From positions 174,903 through 195,424 of the forward strand of contig NW_008246089.1 in the NCBI RefSeq assembly GCF_000281045.1: 20,522 bases of DNA, read 5' to 3'. Below, piece after piece: positions 8,032 through 17,970 of the stretch. Position 1 is the stretch's first letter. The number at the start of each line of letters is the position of its first letter. The notes under the pieces were generated by a model. That model was not told the DNA's origin and made no database searches. It saw only the letters and a list, made by a program, of their open reading frames with translations. This DNA comes from Saprolegnia diclina VS20 (Eukaryota > Oomycota > Saprolegniomycetes > Saprolegniales > Saprolegniaceae). Made by a program: the position numbers and the translations under genes.

Positions 8032-8445
8032 AGCCCAAATAATAGTAGCACCTGAAGTTAATAAAATAACAGTATTTAATAAAGGAATACCCCATGCATT
8101 TATAGTTTCTATACCTAAAGGCCATACAGAACCTATTTCAGGAGTAGGAGCTAATGCTGAATGAAAAAATGCCCAAAAAAAACTTAAAAAGAACATAACT
8201 TCACTAATGATAAACATTAACATTCCGTTACGTAAACCTAATTGTACTTTTAAAGTATGTTGACCTTCATAAACAGCTTCACGAACTACATCTCTTAACC
8301 AAGTATAAAAAACAAATAATATACTAATTAAACCTGTAAAAACTAAAAAAATACTCCCAGTATAACCATGAAACCACATAGCAGTTCCGAAAGTAAAAAA
8401 TAAACAACCAAAAGATGCGAAAAAAGGCCAAGGACTTGGATCAAC
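8032..8445 (-). pseudogene. cox3: NUMT: nuclear insert of mitochondrial cox3 fragment
   Basis: An AT-rich island in GC-rich DNA. Read on the minus strand from 8445 to 8032 it encodes an uninterrupted internal piece of cytochrome c oxidase subunit III, about 138 residues. Diagnostic segments in order are VDPSPWPFFASFG, AMWFHGYTGS, YTWLRDVVREAVYEGQHT, FIISEVMFFLSFFWAFFHSA and SGATIIWA. Similarity stops abruptly at both ends: upstream of VDPSPWP the expected HPYHL-type residues are absent, and after IIWA the conserved HHA stretch is replaced by unrelated GC-rich sequence. The N-terminal roughly 15 residues and the C-terminal half of the subunit are missing, and there is no start signal, so it is not a working gene. 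The intact frame suggests recent transfer. It sits 93 bp downstream of the MFS gene's stop. Confidence 0.9.
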
Positions 8446-8538
8446 TCGTTCCCGACAGGTGCGACAGAGCCAAGCAGGTTTGTTGTGTCATCCTCATCTA
8501 GTATTATTTGTTAATTTAAAAAGCCATACACGCGTAGT

Positions 8539-10062
8539 CTAGGCGAGGATGTGGGCCTCGTCAAAGCTGTCGTCGCGGAGCTCGGTGATGTACTCTTGCG
8601 CGACGTTATCAAAGCCCGAGACATCATCAATGTTCATGCCACGCGTCTCGTACCCAAACACAATGAGCACGACGGCCGTCGCGACGAGAACGCCGCCGTT
8701 GAGCCACATGATCGCCTCGGGCGACCACCCGTGGTCCGAGAGGATCGGGAGGATGTACGCGCCACCAATCGCACCGATGCGCGAGATCCCCGCAGGGTAC
8801 GCGGCGCCCATGGCGCGGATATTCGTCGGGTAGTTTTCCGGCGTGTACGCATACAGCGCGCCCCACGCGCCCAGCATAAAGAACGAGAGGAGACCGCCGG
8901 TGACGAGGAGGTTGGCCGCCGTCGGCGCCACGTAGCCAAACACAATCGCGGCCGCACACGACCCGAGAAGGAATGCGGCCAGCGTGAGCTTGCGGCCAAT
9001 GACCTCGACCGCGTACGCAGCCGCAATGTACCCGGGCACTTGGCACGCGACCATCGCCAAGAGCGTCCACGTCGACCCGTTCAGATCGAACGCATTGGAC
9101 TTTTGCGCAATGATCGTCGGCAGCCACGTGTAGATGGAAAAATAGGCAAACGAGAGGCCGAGCCAGATGACCCAGAGCACCATCGAGCGCTTGAGGTAGA
9201 CGCCGCGGAAGAGGAGTGCGACCCGCTGCCGCGTCGAGAGCCGGCGGTAGCGAAAGACGTCGGCGGCAATTTCGTCGGCGACCTTAGAGTCGGTCGTATT
9301 GTTGTTGTTGTTGTTGTTGGCAGAGACGTGGTAGATGCCGTGGTCGGCCTCGATCGCACGGACGATGGCTTCGGCTTGGTTGGACCGGCCGACGCTCGCG
9401 AGCCACTTGGGCGACTCGGGCACAAACATGCGGGCCGTGAGGGCATACAAGACAGGCAGCGTCGAGAGCGCAAAGACCCAGCGCCACGACACTTCTTTCG
9501 TGACTTCGCGCGCGAGGACGATCGCGAGGATGCAGCCAATGGGCCAGAAGGCGTCGAGGACGACAATAATGCGGCCGCGCGTCGCTTTGGGAGAGAGCTC
9601 TTGGACCAAAGTGGTCGCGACCGGGAGTTCGCCGCCGAGACCAATGCCAGCGATGAAGCGGAACGTGAGCAGCATGCCGTAGCTGTCGGCGACCGCGCAC
9701 ATGATGTTGCCAAACGCAAACGTGATCATGGTCCACGTGAACATGGGCTTGCGGCCGTACATGTCGGCCATGTGGCCAAAGAGGAACGACCCGACAAGCG
9801 AGCCGGCAAAGACCGACGACGAGAGTATACCGCGCTCGGACGACGTAAAGACGCGGTGGTACTCGGTCGCAAACTCCGACTCGATAAGAGTGAGGCAGTA
9901 CGTAAAGAGAAACGTGTCCATCGCGTCCATGGCCCAGCCGACACCGGCCGAGTGCAGCAGCTTGAGGTAGTAGGGCGAGATGCCGCCGCAGCCGCGGGTC
10001 GTTGGGAGCGCGTCGAGGCGGTGCGAAATGGCGGCCACACTCGCGCCACCCATCCGCGTCAT
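8539..10062 (-). CDS. Major facilitator superfamily transporter (sugar/metabolite type)
   Basis: Predicted 507-aa, 12-helix MFS permease of the plasma membrane or an internal membrane, likely a proton-coupled symporter for a sugar or small organic solute. Family motifs are visible in order. They are DAMDTFLFTYCLTLIE in TM1, the loop 2-3 signature FGHMADMYGRKP, GGELPVATTLVQELSPKATRGR around TM4-5, the sugar-porter-like PESPKWL before the central loop, VEVIGRK as the second-half copy of the G-R-K motif, and YETRG at the end of TM12. The central cytoplasmic loop contains a seven-asparagine run. The preferred start is the ATG at 10062 (MTRMGG), with another at 10053. The frame is open to 10188, but the extra 42 residues look like leader sequence. 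The organisation resembles SV2/aromatic-acid-type permeases. The substrate cannot be told. Confidence 0.85.
   Translation of the reverse strand: MTRMGGASVAAISHRLDALPTTRGCGGISPYYLKLLHSAGVGWAMDAMDTFLFTYCLTLIESEFATEYHRVFTSSERGILSSSVFAGSLVGSFLFGHMADMYGRKPMFTWTMITFAFGNIMCAVADSYGMLLTFRFIAGIGLGGELPVATTLVQELSPKATRGRIIVVLDAFWPIGCILAIVLAREVTKEVSWRWVFALSTLPVLYALTARMFVPESPKWLASVGRSNQAEAIVRAIEADHGIYHVSANNNNNNNTTDSKVADEIAADVFRYRRLSTRQRVALLFRGVYLKRSMVLWVIWLGLSFAYFSIYTWLPTIIAQKSNAFDLNGSTWTLLAMVACQVPGYIAAAYAVEVIGRKLTLAAFLLGSCAAAIVFGYVAPTAANLLVTGGLLSFFMLGAWGALYAYTPENYPTNIRAMGAAYPAGISRIGAIGGAYILPILSDHGWSPEAIMWLNGGVLVATAVVLIVFGYETRGMNIDDVSGFDNVAQEYITELRDDSFDEAHILA
9298..9318 (-). repeat. Trinucleotide repeat encoding poly-asparagine
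   Basis: Seven consecutive Asn codons (six AAC and one AAT) in the central loop of the MFS transporter. It is a trinucleotide microsatellite likely to vary between strains without breaking the frame. Confidence 0.85.
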
Positions 10063-10188
10063 CGTCGATTGAAGTAAAAGCTCAAGTGAACAAGCGAGGC
10101 AAGCTTCAAGAAAGGCCGTCATCCATCGACACCAGGTGGATGCGTTCTTGTTGACGCCAAACATACTGTACACGAGCGCGCCATTCAT

Positions 10189-11238
10189 TATTCAAGCGCC
10201 AAGTGGTGCGTTACACCACGGTGACGCGCGCCAAATGCCACGCGCCCACCCAAGGTTGTCTCACATTGCGCTTTGCACACGCGGCTGTTGAGACTGTACA
10301 GAGAAATATGTGATAGAAAGAGCAAGATTTGATAAACACGTACTCGACGCCTCTACCGTCCCCTGGCACATTCAAGTGCATCCTTGGACACTCTTTGCCG
10401 TGCGAACCAAGGTGCACGTACGCGCCGCAACAGGTGCATCCCAGGGCACCCCAGGGTGCATCCCGTGCTGACTCTGACGTCTGATTGCACGACTCTACGA
10501 TGACAGTACATTTATAGGTACTGTAATACATGTAGCGGCTGGCAAAGTGCACATTGCACTTGCGGATCGCCTTCTTCGATCTTCTGATATGCCGAAGGGC
10601 CTCATGTGTGATACGTGTGATAGACGCGGTACAGTAGTAGCACGTGTGAGACCCCATGCTTTGTTACTCGTTGTATGGTGATACGCCCGAGATCGTTTTG
10701 AGCTGCAGTGATTCCAGGCGGAAAGGCGAGACGACGGCTTCGTCCTCGTTCGCGGTCGACGTTCTCGGTCGTTGTTCTGCAAGGCAGCATGGCGATGTGC
10801 GTCGTCGAGCAACGCCTCTCGACGTTCGATGTCGTACAGGCTGCCGTCGCAACGACGGCGATGAATGGGTGCCACCACCTTGTTTTTGGCACTGGTATTT
10901 TGGGTATCTGGTTACGAAGCTTAGAAGTCGGTCCGTCCTTTCGAGTTGATTCGCACCAAGCTCGACGCAAGCGGCTCGGTCGACCTCGTGCAGTCCAACA
11001 GAAGATGTTCGCTTCATTGCAGCTCACAGCCGCAACCACATACAGCCTCCTGCAGCTTTTGATCACACCAAAGAACCACAGATGCCCTGGCCTTGGATTA
11101 CGGAGTCTCAGCTCCCGAACTCACCGCAGGAGGCTGACGGCGAAAAGTCGAAGAACGATGCAGCATGCTATCGGGTGCGAAAAGTGAGAACGACGTTCGA
11201 TCGAAGCAATTTGAAACGCCAAGCAGCCAGACGCGGAC
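10189..11238. other. Intergenic region between divergent genes
   Basis: About 1.05 kb between the divergently transcribed MFS gene and the p101-like gene, so it should carry both promoters. I see no gene I can defend. A minus-strand stretch near 10850-10700 (GSLYDIERREALLDDAHRHA) is mildly protein-like but is not joined to anything. Three copies of GTGCATCC lie within 10376-10463, and an imperfect inverted repeat built on CCTTGG/CCAAGG lies at 10376-10417. Confidence 0.45.
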
Positions 11239-13628
11239 ATGGGCAAGTGGCGGCCATGGCCCTCGTCGCTCACAGCGTTCGTCGCTGACAAGCTCAAGCC
11301 CAAGCCCATTGGGCTTGTCCCCGCGCTCCTCACGCCAAGCCCGTGTATGACGCCGGACGACGCCGCGCTGGTCTGGACGCTTCTGCAACATGACGCCGCG
11401 TGGCGCCTCTCGTTCCTGCGCGCGTGCCTCGAGCTTCTATTGCGCAGCAAAGGTAACGTGGCCTTTGCGCAGCGCGTCGCCAACACGGTGCATCTCATGG
11501 ACGTTTTCTTCTTTCCGCTGGACGTCGCGCCATTGGGTCTCGACTTTGCCCTTGTGTCACCGCTCTTGCAATGGAGCCTTGGCCCGGCGAACAAGTGGCG
11601 CGCCATCGTGCTCGACGGCGTCCGCCTTCCGCTGGCATGCGAGGCGTATGCGCCCGGAGCGTACGCGGCTCTGCCGGTGGAGACCGAGCCAACGACGATA
11701 CGCAAATCCAAGTCGATGCTCTTTGCCCGGCGCAACCGAACCAACACGGCGCTGACGAGCTCGACATTCTCGTCGTCCTTGACGGGCACGTTCGCCGTGA
11801 CGCCAGAGAGCAAGGGAAACATGTCCCCGTACACGCTGCTGCAGGTCCGCCACCACCTTCTGTGCCGCATCGATGTCGATGCAATCATGGATGCGATGAT
11901 GAGTCTCCTGCGATCCCTGCCTGTTCCTTCGGTCGAGTTTGTGGCGCTCACGATTCTCATGACCGAGGCGCTGACAGTAGCGCCAACGCGGAACCGTGAC
12001 TTTCTGAAGCAGCTGCGCCATACGCTTCAAACGCTCGTGTGTCCCGTGAGCTTCGCGACCAAGAGTCGCCTGGAAGCAGTCGTGGAGAGCGAGCTCGAGA
12101 GGCCCGGCGAGGCGTCCCGACGCCGGCTTGCGATCGCCTCCGAGTACGAATCGCCCATTATTGACTTGGCAGTTGTGATAACATGGGGCCTGTAGTGTGG
12201 TCGTGGTCACCACTGCGGTCGACGCACCCTTGTGGCAAGTGCGGCCACTGGAAGAGTTGTACCACATCACGACAGGAAACGTGCATGGCAAACTGCAGAG
12301 CGTATGTTCTCTCGGTAGAAGTGGAGATAGGACCTTTGTGAGTGTAGCTCATGCGGCGACGGGAGAAGCCGTCGTCGGGCTCGCTGCCTCTCGACGTGGC
12401 GCGGCTCGTGTCGCATTTGCACGGCGACTTTGACCTGACGGACGAAAGCCGTGTTGTGGGCTTTTTATGCCAGCACCCGTATCTTGTCACCGACGTACTT
12501 GCGCAGCTTACGCCGACACAATCGTCGATCCTCGTACGCGTGTCTCTCTTGGCGTCCGTGCTCGAGGCCGCCGCGGTCCCCGTCCGCCCGTTGCGAAGCC
12601 TCTGCTACGGCACCCGCAACGACAACGATACGTCCACCGTACGTCATTTTGCGTGGTCTATATGTCCGACGTATTGCTGATGAATGCACGCAGACAATGC
12701 GTCCGTTGTCGCCAGTGACGATCGATACGACGTACGCGCCCTTTCCGGCGACGGTGTTTCCGTCGTTTGCACTCGCTCCGCTGCGGATGACGCAGGCGGT
12801 GACATCGCCCGTCCACGAGGCGAGTCGCTTGCGCGCCGCCCTGCCGGTGCCCGGTGGGAGCGACTTGGTTGTCTTGATGGGTGACGACGGACTCTTCCAC
12901 CAGTGGCTCACAAGTGTCGTGCTGCACACGTCGTACCCCGCCCGTGTTGTGGTATTGCCGCTGCCCTCCGCGCCGTCCACCATCGCGCGCTACGTGGCGT
13001 CCATCGACATGTGGTATCTCCGGTACCTCTACGGTCCCTTGCTGAGCTCTGGGACCACGACGCTGTTGTCACCGACGGCCTTTTTAACGTCGATCGAGCA
13101 GTCGCTACTGCAGTTCTATCTGCACGTTGCAACGAACGTGGTGCATCTCGCAGTCTTTCAATGCCGCGTGCTCGGGCACTTGGCACCGTTTTGCTTTGCG
13201 TGCAGCATCTCGCCCAAGCGCGTCCGCGGCCACTTGATGCTGCGGCTGCTGCTCCACACCAAGACACTGCTGTTGGTACATTCGACCAGTCTGACCATAT
13301 CTCGAACGGACATGGTATTTGAATGTAGAAGGCGACCCACGTGGCCATTGTGCACACGACAGCGATGCAAGCGAACGGCGGCCCGTGGTCCCGTGACGGC
13401 GCGAGCCCGCTCTTGGATGTGACAGCGACGCTTGTCACCGGCGACAAGCGGACGGTGCAAGGCATTCTGTCGCTGCACGTGTCGTCGCGGCATGGCTTTG
13501 GGCAGGTAGCATTGGACGACCAGCTTTGGACGCCGCCGCCAGGGGCGACCGACCTCGAGGTCGCGCGGCACCCGTGGCACGTGCCGCTCGCCGTCACGTT
13601 TCCATTTGCGCACCATCTTGGCAAGTAG
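11239..13628 (+). CDS. p101/p84 (PIK3R5/6)-like PI3-kinase adaptor, five exons
   Basis: Exons are 11239-12143, 12196-12301, 12348-12638, 12694-13275 and 13329-13628, giving 727 aa. The four introns of 52, 46, 55 and 53 nt all have GT..AG ends and restore frame exactly. The N-terminal 300 residues are helical (WTLLQHDAAWRLSFLRACLE) with a Ser/Thr-rich stretch at about 160-195. The C-terminal half matches, in order, the pattern I know from the p101/p84 adaptors of class IB PI3-kinase. LVVLMGDDG (492-500) begins a Rossmann-like strand, then comes a strand ending LPLP (522-525). IARYVASIDMWYLRYLYG (531-548) carries the D-x-W-Y motif. SLLQFYLHVATNVVHLAVFQ (571-590) is followed by a late beta-rich segment with VALDDQLW. 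In animals these subunits bind p110-gamma and G-protein beta-gamma. Homology is by eye; the gene model is firmer than the function. Confidence 0.6.
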
Positions 13629-13734
13629 CTACGACTCCACACCTAATCAACTCCACGACGAATCGTTATCAAAGTGTCGAACAATAGGGTTATGTAAACT
13701 ATGGTGTTTGGATGGAAAACGAGCAGGTGGCGCG

Positions 13735-15027
13735 CTACGGCTGGGGTGGTCGACCTTCCAGCGGCGGCAGCATGACGTTGCTGAGGCGTTTGGCTTGGCG
13801 GGGCGAGATGTTCAAAGGCGGCGTCGTTGGCGGCTGCGGCTGCATCGGCGGCGGCTCCGGCTCGTCCTTGCCACTACTGTCCGTGACGACAACCTTGGTG
13901 GCGAGCTACGTGTCCCGTATAAGGTTTGTCGCTTCATAGAGACATCGTACGTGGGCTAGAATCGCCGACGTCTTGGTTTGCTCGACCTCGGCCGACTGCA
14001 CGCTCGCTTTCAGAAGCTCGGCGTCTTCTTGGAGCTTGCCATGCTCGTGTTCAAACCCCTCGAGCGTTGGTGCTGCAGCGACCGTGCACGCAGCGAGACG
14101 CGCCTCGACGACGTCCGGCGAGAAGCAGCCAAAGTGCTTGGCAAACTCGGCGTCGCCTGGTACCGACTGCCGGGCCACGTGGCTCGTGTACTCGAACGGG
14201 AACACGAGGCCGAGCGTTTGAGTCCGTACGTCCCGAAAGCTACAGTCGCTAGTATTCGACGTTGCTTGGATAGCAATTTGTACCCAACTTCGACCAGGTG
14301 GACGATCTTGGCGTAGAGCGGCGGACCGTCGAGCGACGCGAGCGTGTGCAAGCGCGGGAGCAGCACGATCTCGAGTGCCGGTGTGCTCGGCGACTGGTAG
14401 ACCCACACGCCAATGTCCCCGTTTGCGCTTTCACCAATCACAACGTATGCTTCTGTGCGGAGCCGCCAGAAAAACTTGGGGGCTATGTGCGACAGATGCA
14501 TCGTCTTGGGCGACGGCTGCGACGCGAGCTCGGCCAGCGCGGCGGCCTGCTTGACGTTGAGCTCGTGCATGAACGAAAACGCGTGGTGTCGGTCAAAGAG
14601 CACACGGTTAGGAAAGCTCTTGTCGCACGTCGCGCAGTAAAACCTGAATATCATAACTGAGGTGCATGGCCATGAGACGGAACTCTTACGTCGAGGGCGA
14701 GGGTGGCGTCGTCGTGGACGCTGTCGGGAGACTCGATTTGCGCTGCACGAGCGACTCGTCTACTTTCGACTCGTTGAACGCGACGTGGCCCATCGTGGGG
14801 CGCGGCTTCATCTTGCGATTGAAAGCGCGGAGGATGCTCGGGCTCGCCTGGATCTGCGCCTTGATAAAGGGCATGCTAATGTCATCATGACCGTGAGCGG
14901 GATGCAATGGAAGCAAGCAAAGGGACCGGAATTTGGGGGGCGACACCGACTTGGGCGCCTGGGTCGGCGTCGTCTCGGCGAGCGGCGTCGTCGGTGTCGC
15001 CGTCACGGACGACCGGCGAGCGTGCAT
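13735..15027 (-). CDS. Single C2H2 zinc-finger protein, four exons
   Basis: Exons on the minus strand are 14690-15027, 14284-14643, 13951-14239 and 13735-13905, giving 385 aa. The introns are 46, 44 and 45 nt. Residues 114-139 form a C2H2 finger: C116-x2-C119-x12-H132/H133-x5/6-H139, starting FYCATCDKSFPNRVLFDRHH. Single fingers of this type occur in nucleic-acid or protein-binding factors. Residues about 165-290 form an unrecognised beta-rich domain (APKFFWRLRTEAYVVIGESA, then PLYAKIVHLVEVGFRDVRTQ). A short coiled coil follows (HEHGKLQEDAELLKASVQSA). The tail is proline-rich (EPEPPPMQPQPPTTPP). The N-terminal 110 residues are low-complexity apart from KAQIQASPSILRAFNRKMKP. An in-frame 51-nt GTCCCT..TTAG stretch in exon 1 could be a further intron. 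The 3' end lies 106 bp from the end of the convergent p101-like gene. The function is unknown. Confidence 0.7.
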
Positions 15028-15620
15028 GCCAGACGAGAGCGATTATAATGTTCTGTCGCGACGGTTTTCGCTGCAGTTTTCACCGACAACGCGCAACGCC
15101 ACGAGCGTTGGCAGTCGTCGTCGCTGTCCATGAATGTTGATATCCAAAGCACTCGCTTCCCCGCTCTCCCGTTCGCCTGCATATCCAAAGCTCACCACGC
15201 AAGGAGGCAGCCACGATCCTCGCCACCACCGCTATGCCCAGCTTTGATCTTCGTACGGGCGGCGTGCTGCCGTATGTGGCGCATGGCCGTTGTTGCAGAA
15301 GGTCTTGCCCTGTCATGGTCACGATCTTTCACGTCGTCGCCGGCAAAAACGAGGTGTAGCTTGCGCCTAGCGCCTCGAGGCCCAGCGTGCCCATGGTATG
15401 GACCCGGCGCGAGCGAATGCCACCAAGCGCAGGGTACGGCAGGCAGGCTATCACTGCCTTCCACGAGCCGACGGTCCGGTATTGCGCGCTTGTGGCCGCA
15501 ATCAGCCAGCATCATGGGACTGGGCCATCCGGATAGTCGTATCCGGCGCAGCGTGTTTCTGGGTTTGTGGCAGCGGCATTGTAACGGTAACCCAGGCGAC
15601 GGAATTATCAACACAGGCGC
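15028..15620. other. Intergenic region between divergent genes
   Basis: About 590 bp between the divergent zinc-finger and PH-PP2C genes, expected to hold both promoters. Overlapping open frames on both strands are not convincingly coding. A perfect 7-bp inverted repeat with a 4-bp loop (CCGGATA GTCG TATCCGG) lies at 15529-15546. An upstream exon of the PH-PP2C gene cannot be excluded here. Confidence 0.45.
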
Positions 15621-17970
15621 ATGGACTGGCACGACTCGGAGACGACGGAAGGGACCGATGCATGTAGGTCGCCGGCGAAGGCGAGGCCCATGGCCTCATG
15701 CGCATGCTCGGCGCTTCTAGGGGCCGGCTTGAGCTCGAGCTACGTGGCACCGCGGCCATGGCAGTGGGACCAGTACTCGCTGCTCGCGTGCAAGCGCGGG
15801 TACCTCGAGAAGCAGAGCGTCAAGGACAAGTCGGTATGGAAGCCGCGCTGGGTCGTCCTCGACGGCAACGTGGTCATGATTTACAAGAGCGAAGACGATG
15901 TGCCCAGCACGCTGTCGCCGCCGGCGTACGACGAGAAGAGCATTCCGCTCGACTCGGTCGCGTCGATCGGGACCGCCAAGGACTATGGCGCCGCGGCCTT
16001 CCAAATCAAACTGCACGAAGAACACCGAACGTATGTCTTCCGCGCCGACTCGAAGGACCACGTACGTGCCACGTCTTTGTCGCGCCGTGTGTCTATCCAC
16101 GACGCCATGTTCGCACGTCGAGTTGGTGCTTATTGCATGATTAGATGAACGACTGGCTCTTCAAATTTCAGTGCTGCATCGCCAACCTTATATCCGAGAT
16201 CCTACGTTACCGCGTACGTACCTACGCAGATGCAGGATACGCATGAAGCGGTGTGTAGCGAGATGGCCGCCCGCGACTGAGCTCGAGCTTTACGCGCCAC
16301 GTCGACGTGACACGCCGCCAGCACCGTAGTCAGTCGTTTGACTTTCGGGAGATGTCGCGCTTTGACGCGACCGTCACACTGCAGCAACTCACGAATGCCA
16401 ACAGCATGCTGCGGTATTCCAGCGACTCGAACTCGTCGAGCAGCCAGGTGCGCAGCCCGCTCGGCGGTATCCTTTTTGCGCTCGATGACGTTGAGACGCC
16501 CGCCGACGAGCTCGACGACCATCGACACTATGCATCGCCGCCGTCCTCGTCTTTCTACGCGCCCTCCTCACTTTACACGTCGCCACCGCCGCCGGTTCCG
16601 ACTGCCGCATCGTCGTTTTCGTCGTCGGCCAGCATTGCAATTGCCACGACGTCCGCGAGCGGTTCCGTGCCAGAGCTCGCGCAGTGCACATCGCCGCCGA
16701 CTGTACCAAAGAAGAAGTACATTCCGCCCCAACTGCGGCCGGGATACAACCCGGAACCAGCGATTTCGATGCCCGAGCCGTCGCCGCCGAACGGCCCCAT
16801 CGACTATCGCGAGCTCCGTGGTACGAGCAGCAAGGAAGGCACGACCGTGTACGGCGCCACGTCACTCCTCGGGAAGCGCTCGAAGCTCGAAGATGTGATT
16901 TGCTGCCTTCCGTCGTTTGCGCCAGAGGCCGCGCTGTATGGACTCTTTGACGGCCATGACGGCGACGCGGTATGCGTCCTCTTGGTCTATAGCATGGTGT
17001 GGGAATGTGCATATTGTAGGCCGCGCTGTATGTAAAAGACAAGCTCCCGACCTACTTGCGCGCGCATCCGCAGCTAGCCGCCGATTGGCGTCGTGCGTGC
17101 CGAGAGGTGTTTGCCCGTCTCGACGACGAGTTTCTCGTGTCGGCCAAGCCCACCGCGGGCACGACAGCCAGTCTTGTCGTACGACAAACGTTGGTGTTTC
17201 GATCCGTGGTAGGCTCAGTGCCCTTGCTAGATTGTCCGGGGCCACAAGCTCTTGACGGCCAACATCGGCGACTCGAAGGCGGTCATCTCGATTGGCGGGC
17301 AGGCGCTGGACATTATGGACGTCCAGACGCCTGGTCGGCCGGACGAGATGGAGCGCATCTCGGCGGCAGGCGGCTGGGTGCATGTGGACAAGGAATTGCA
17401 CATGTCCAAGCTGCATCAAATGGACCTCAAGGACCCGTACATTCAGGAGAAGGCCAAGCGCGTCGTCAAGCTCATCGAGATCTTTCGGGTGTGTATCAAT
17501 CTATCAATATGATCCTGGGTCTGATGCTCGTATATTGTTTAGGTCAACGGCGACCTCTCGGTGTCGCGCGCGATCGGCGACATTGAGTACAAGCGCCCCA
17601 ACAACTATACGCACTGGCAGTACCCAGAGCTGCACCCGCGCACGTTCTCGGGCCCGCTCTTGATCCCCGACCCGGAGTTTCAGGTGCGAAATCTCTTCTT
17701 GATCGAGAAATATACATATATGTATACGTGTAGGAGGTTGAGATCACGCCCGAGGTCGAGTTTGTCGTCCTCGCGTGCGACGGACTCTGGGACACGATCA
17801 CAAGCCAGGAGGCGGTCGACATTGTGCGCGCCAAGTTGCGCGCCGAGTGGAGCATGGAAGACATTAGCTACCACCTCGCCGAGCTCGCGATTCGATCGGG
17901 CTCGATGGACAATGTGACGGTCGTCGTCGTCGTGCTGAATCCGCTTCAAAAGGACGCGGGCACGGCGTAA
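15621..17970 (+). CDS. PH-domain/PP2C serine-threonine phosphatase fusion
   Basis: Exons are 15621-16061, 16145-16213, 16259-16969, 17020-17178, 17231-17488, 17543-17683 and 17734-17970, giving 671 aa. Introns are 83, 45, 50, 52, 54 and 50 nt. A PH domain spans about residues 58-168 (KRGYLEKQ, WKPRWVVLDG, and the C-terminal-helix W151). It has K64-x9-K74-x-R76-x11-Y88, the pattern of PIP3-binding PH domains. A Ser/Pro-rich linker follows to about 360. The PP2C (PPM) catalytic domain covers about 363-660. It has SKLED, D401-G402-H-D-G for metal binding, AGTTAS (453-458), NIGDS (471-475), SRAIGD (554-559), CDGLWD (608-613) and D652-N653. All core aspartates are present, so an active Mn/Mg-dependent Ser/Thr phosphatase is expected, recruited to phosphoinositide membranes. 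The start could also be the ATG at 15690. PHLPP of animals pairs PH and PP2C too, but with leucine-rich repeats that are absent here. Confidence 0.85.

Noticed and set aside
8551-10077. A 508-codon open frame on the plus strand opposite the MFS gene
   Set aside because: It is the mirror of a GC-rich-third-position gene. Its product is extremely rich in Arg, Asp and Glu with no family pattern, while the minus strand has clear MFS motifs.
15529-15546. Short hairpin considered as a terminator
   Set aside because: No T-run follows, and rho-independent termination is not expected in a eukaryotic nuclear genome.
16089-16144. A 56-nt alternative for the 83-nt intron, adding nine residues to the PH domain
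   Set aside because: It would insert residues between the last strand and the C-terminal helix, spoiling the usual spacing to W151. The GTACGT donor at 16062 is also stronger.
16214-16333. A 120-nt intron ending TCAG in the PH-PP2C gene
   Set aside because: A 45-nt intron (16214-16258) ending TGTAG leaves the downstream frame open and matches the typical intron length here, so the shorter one is preferred. The longer one would also keep frame and cannot be fully excluded.
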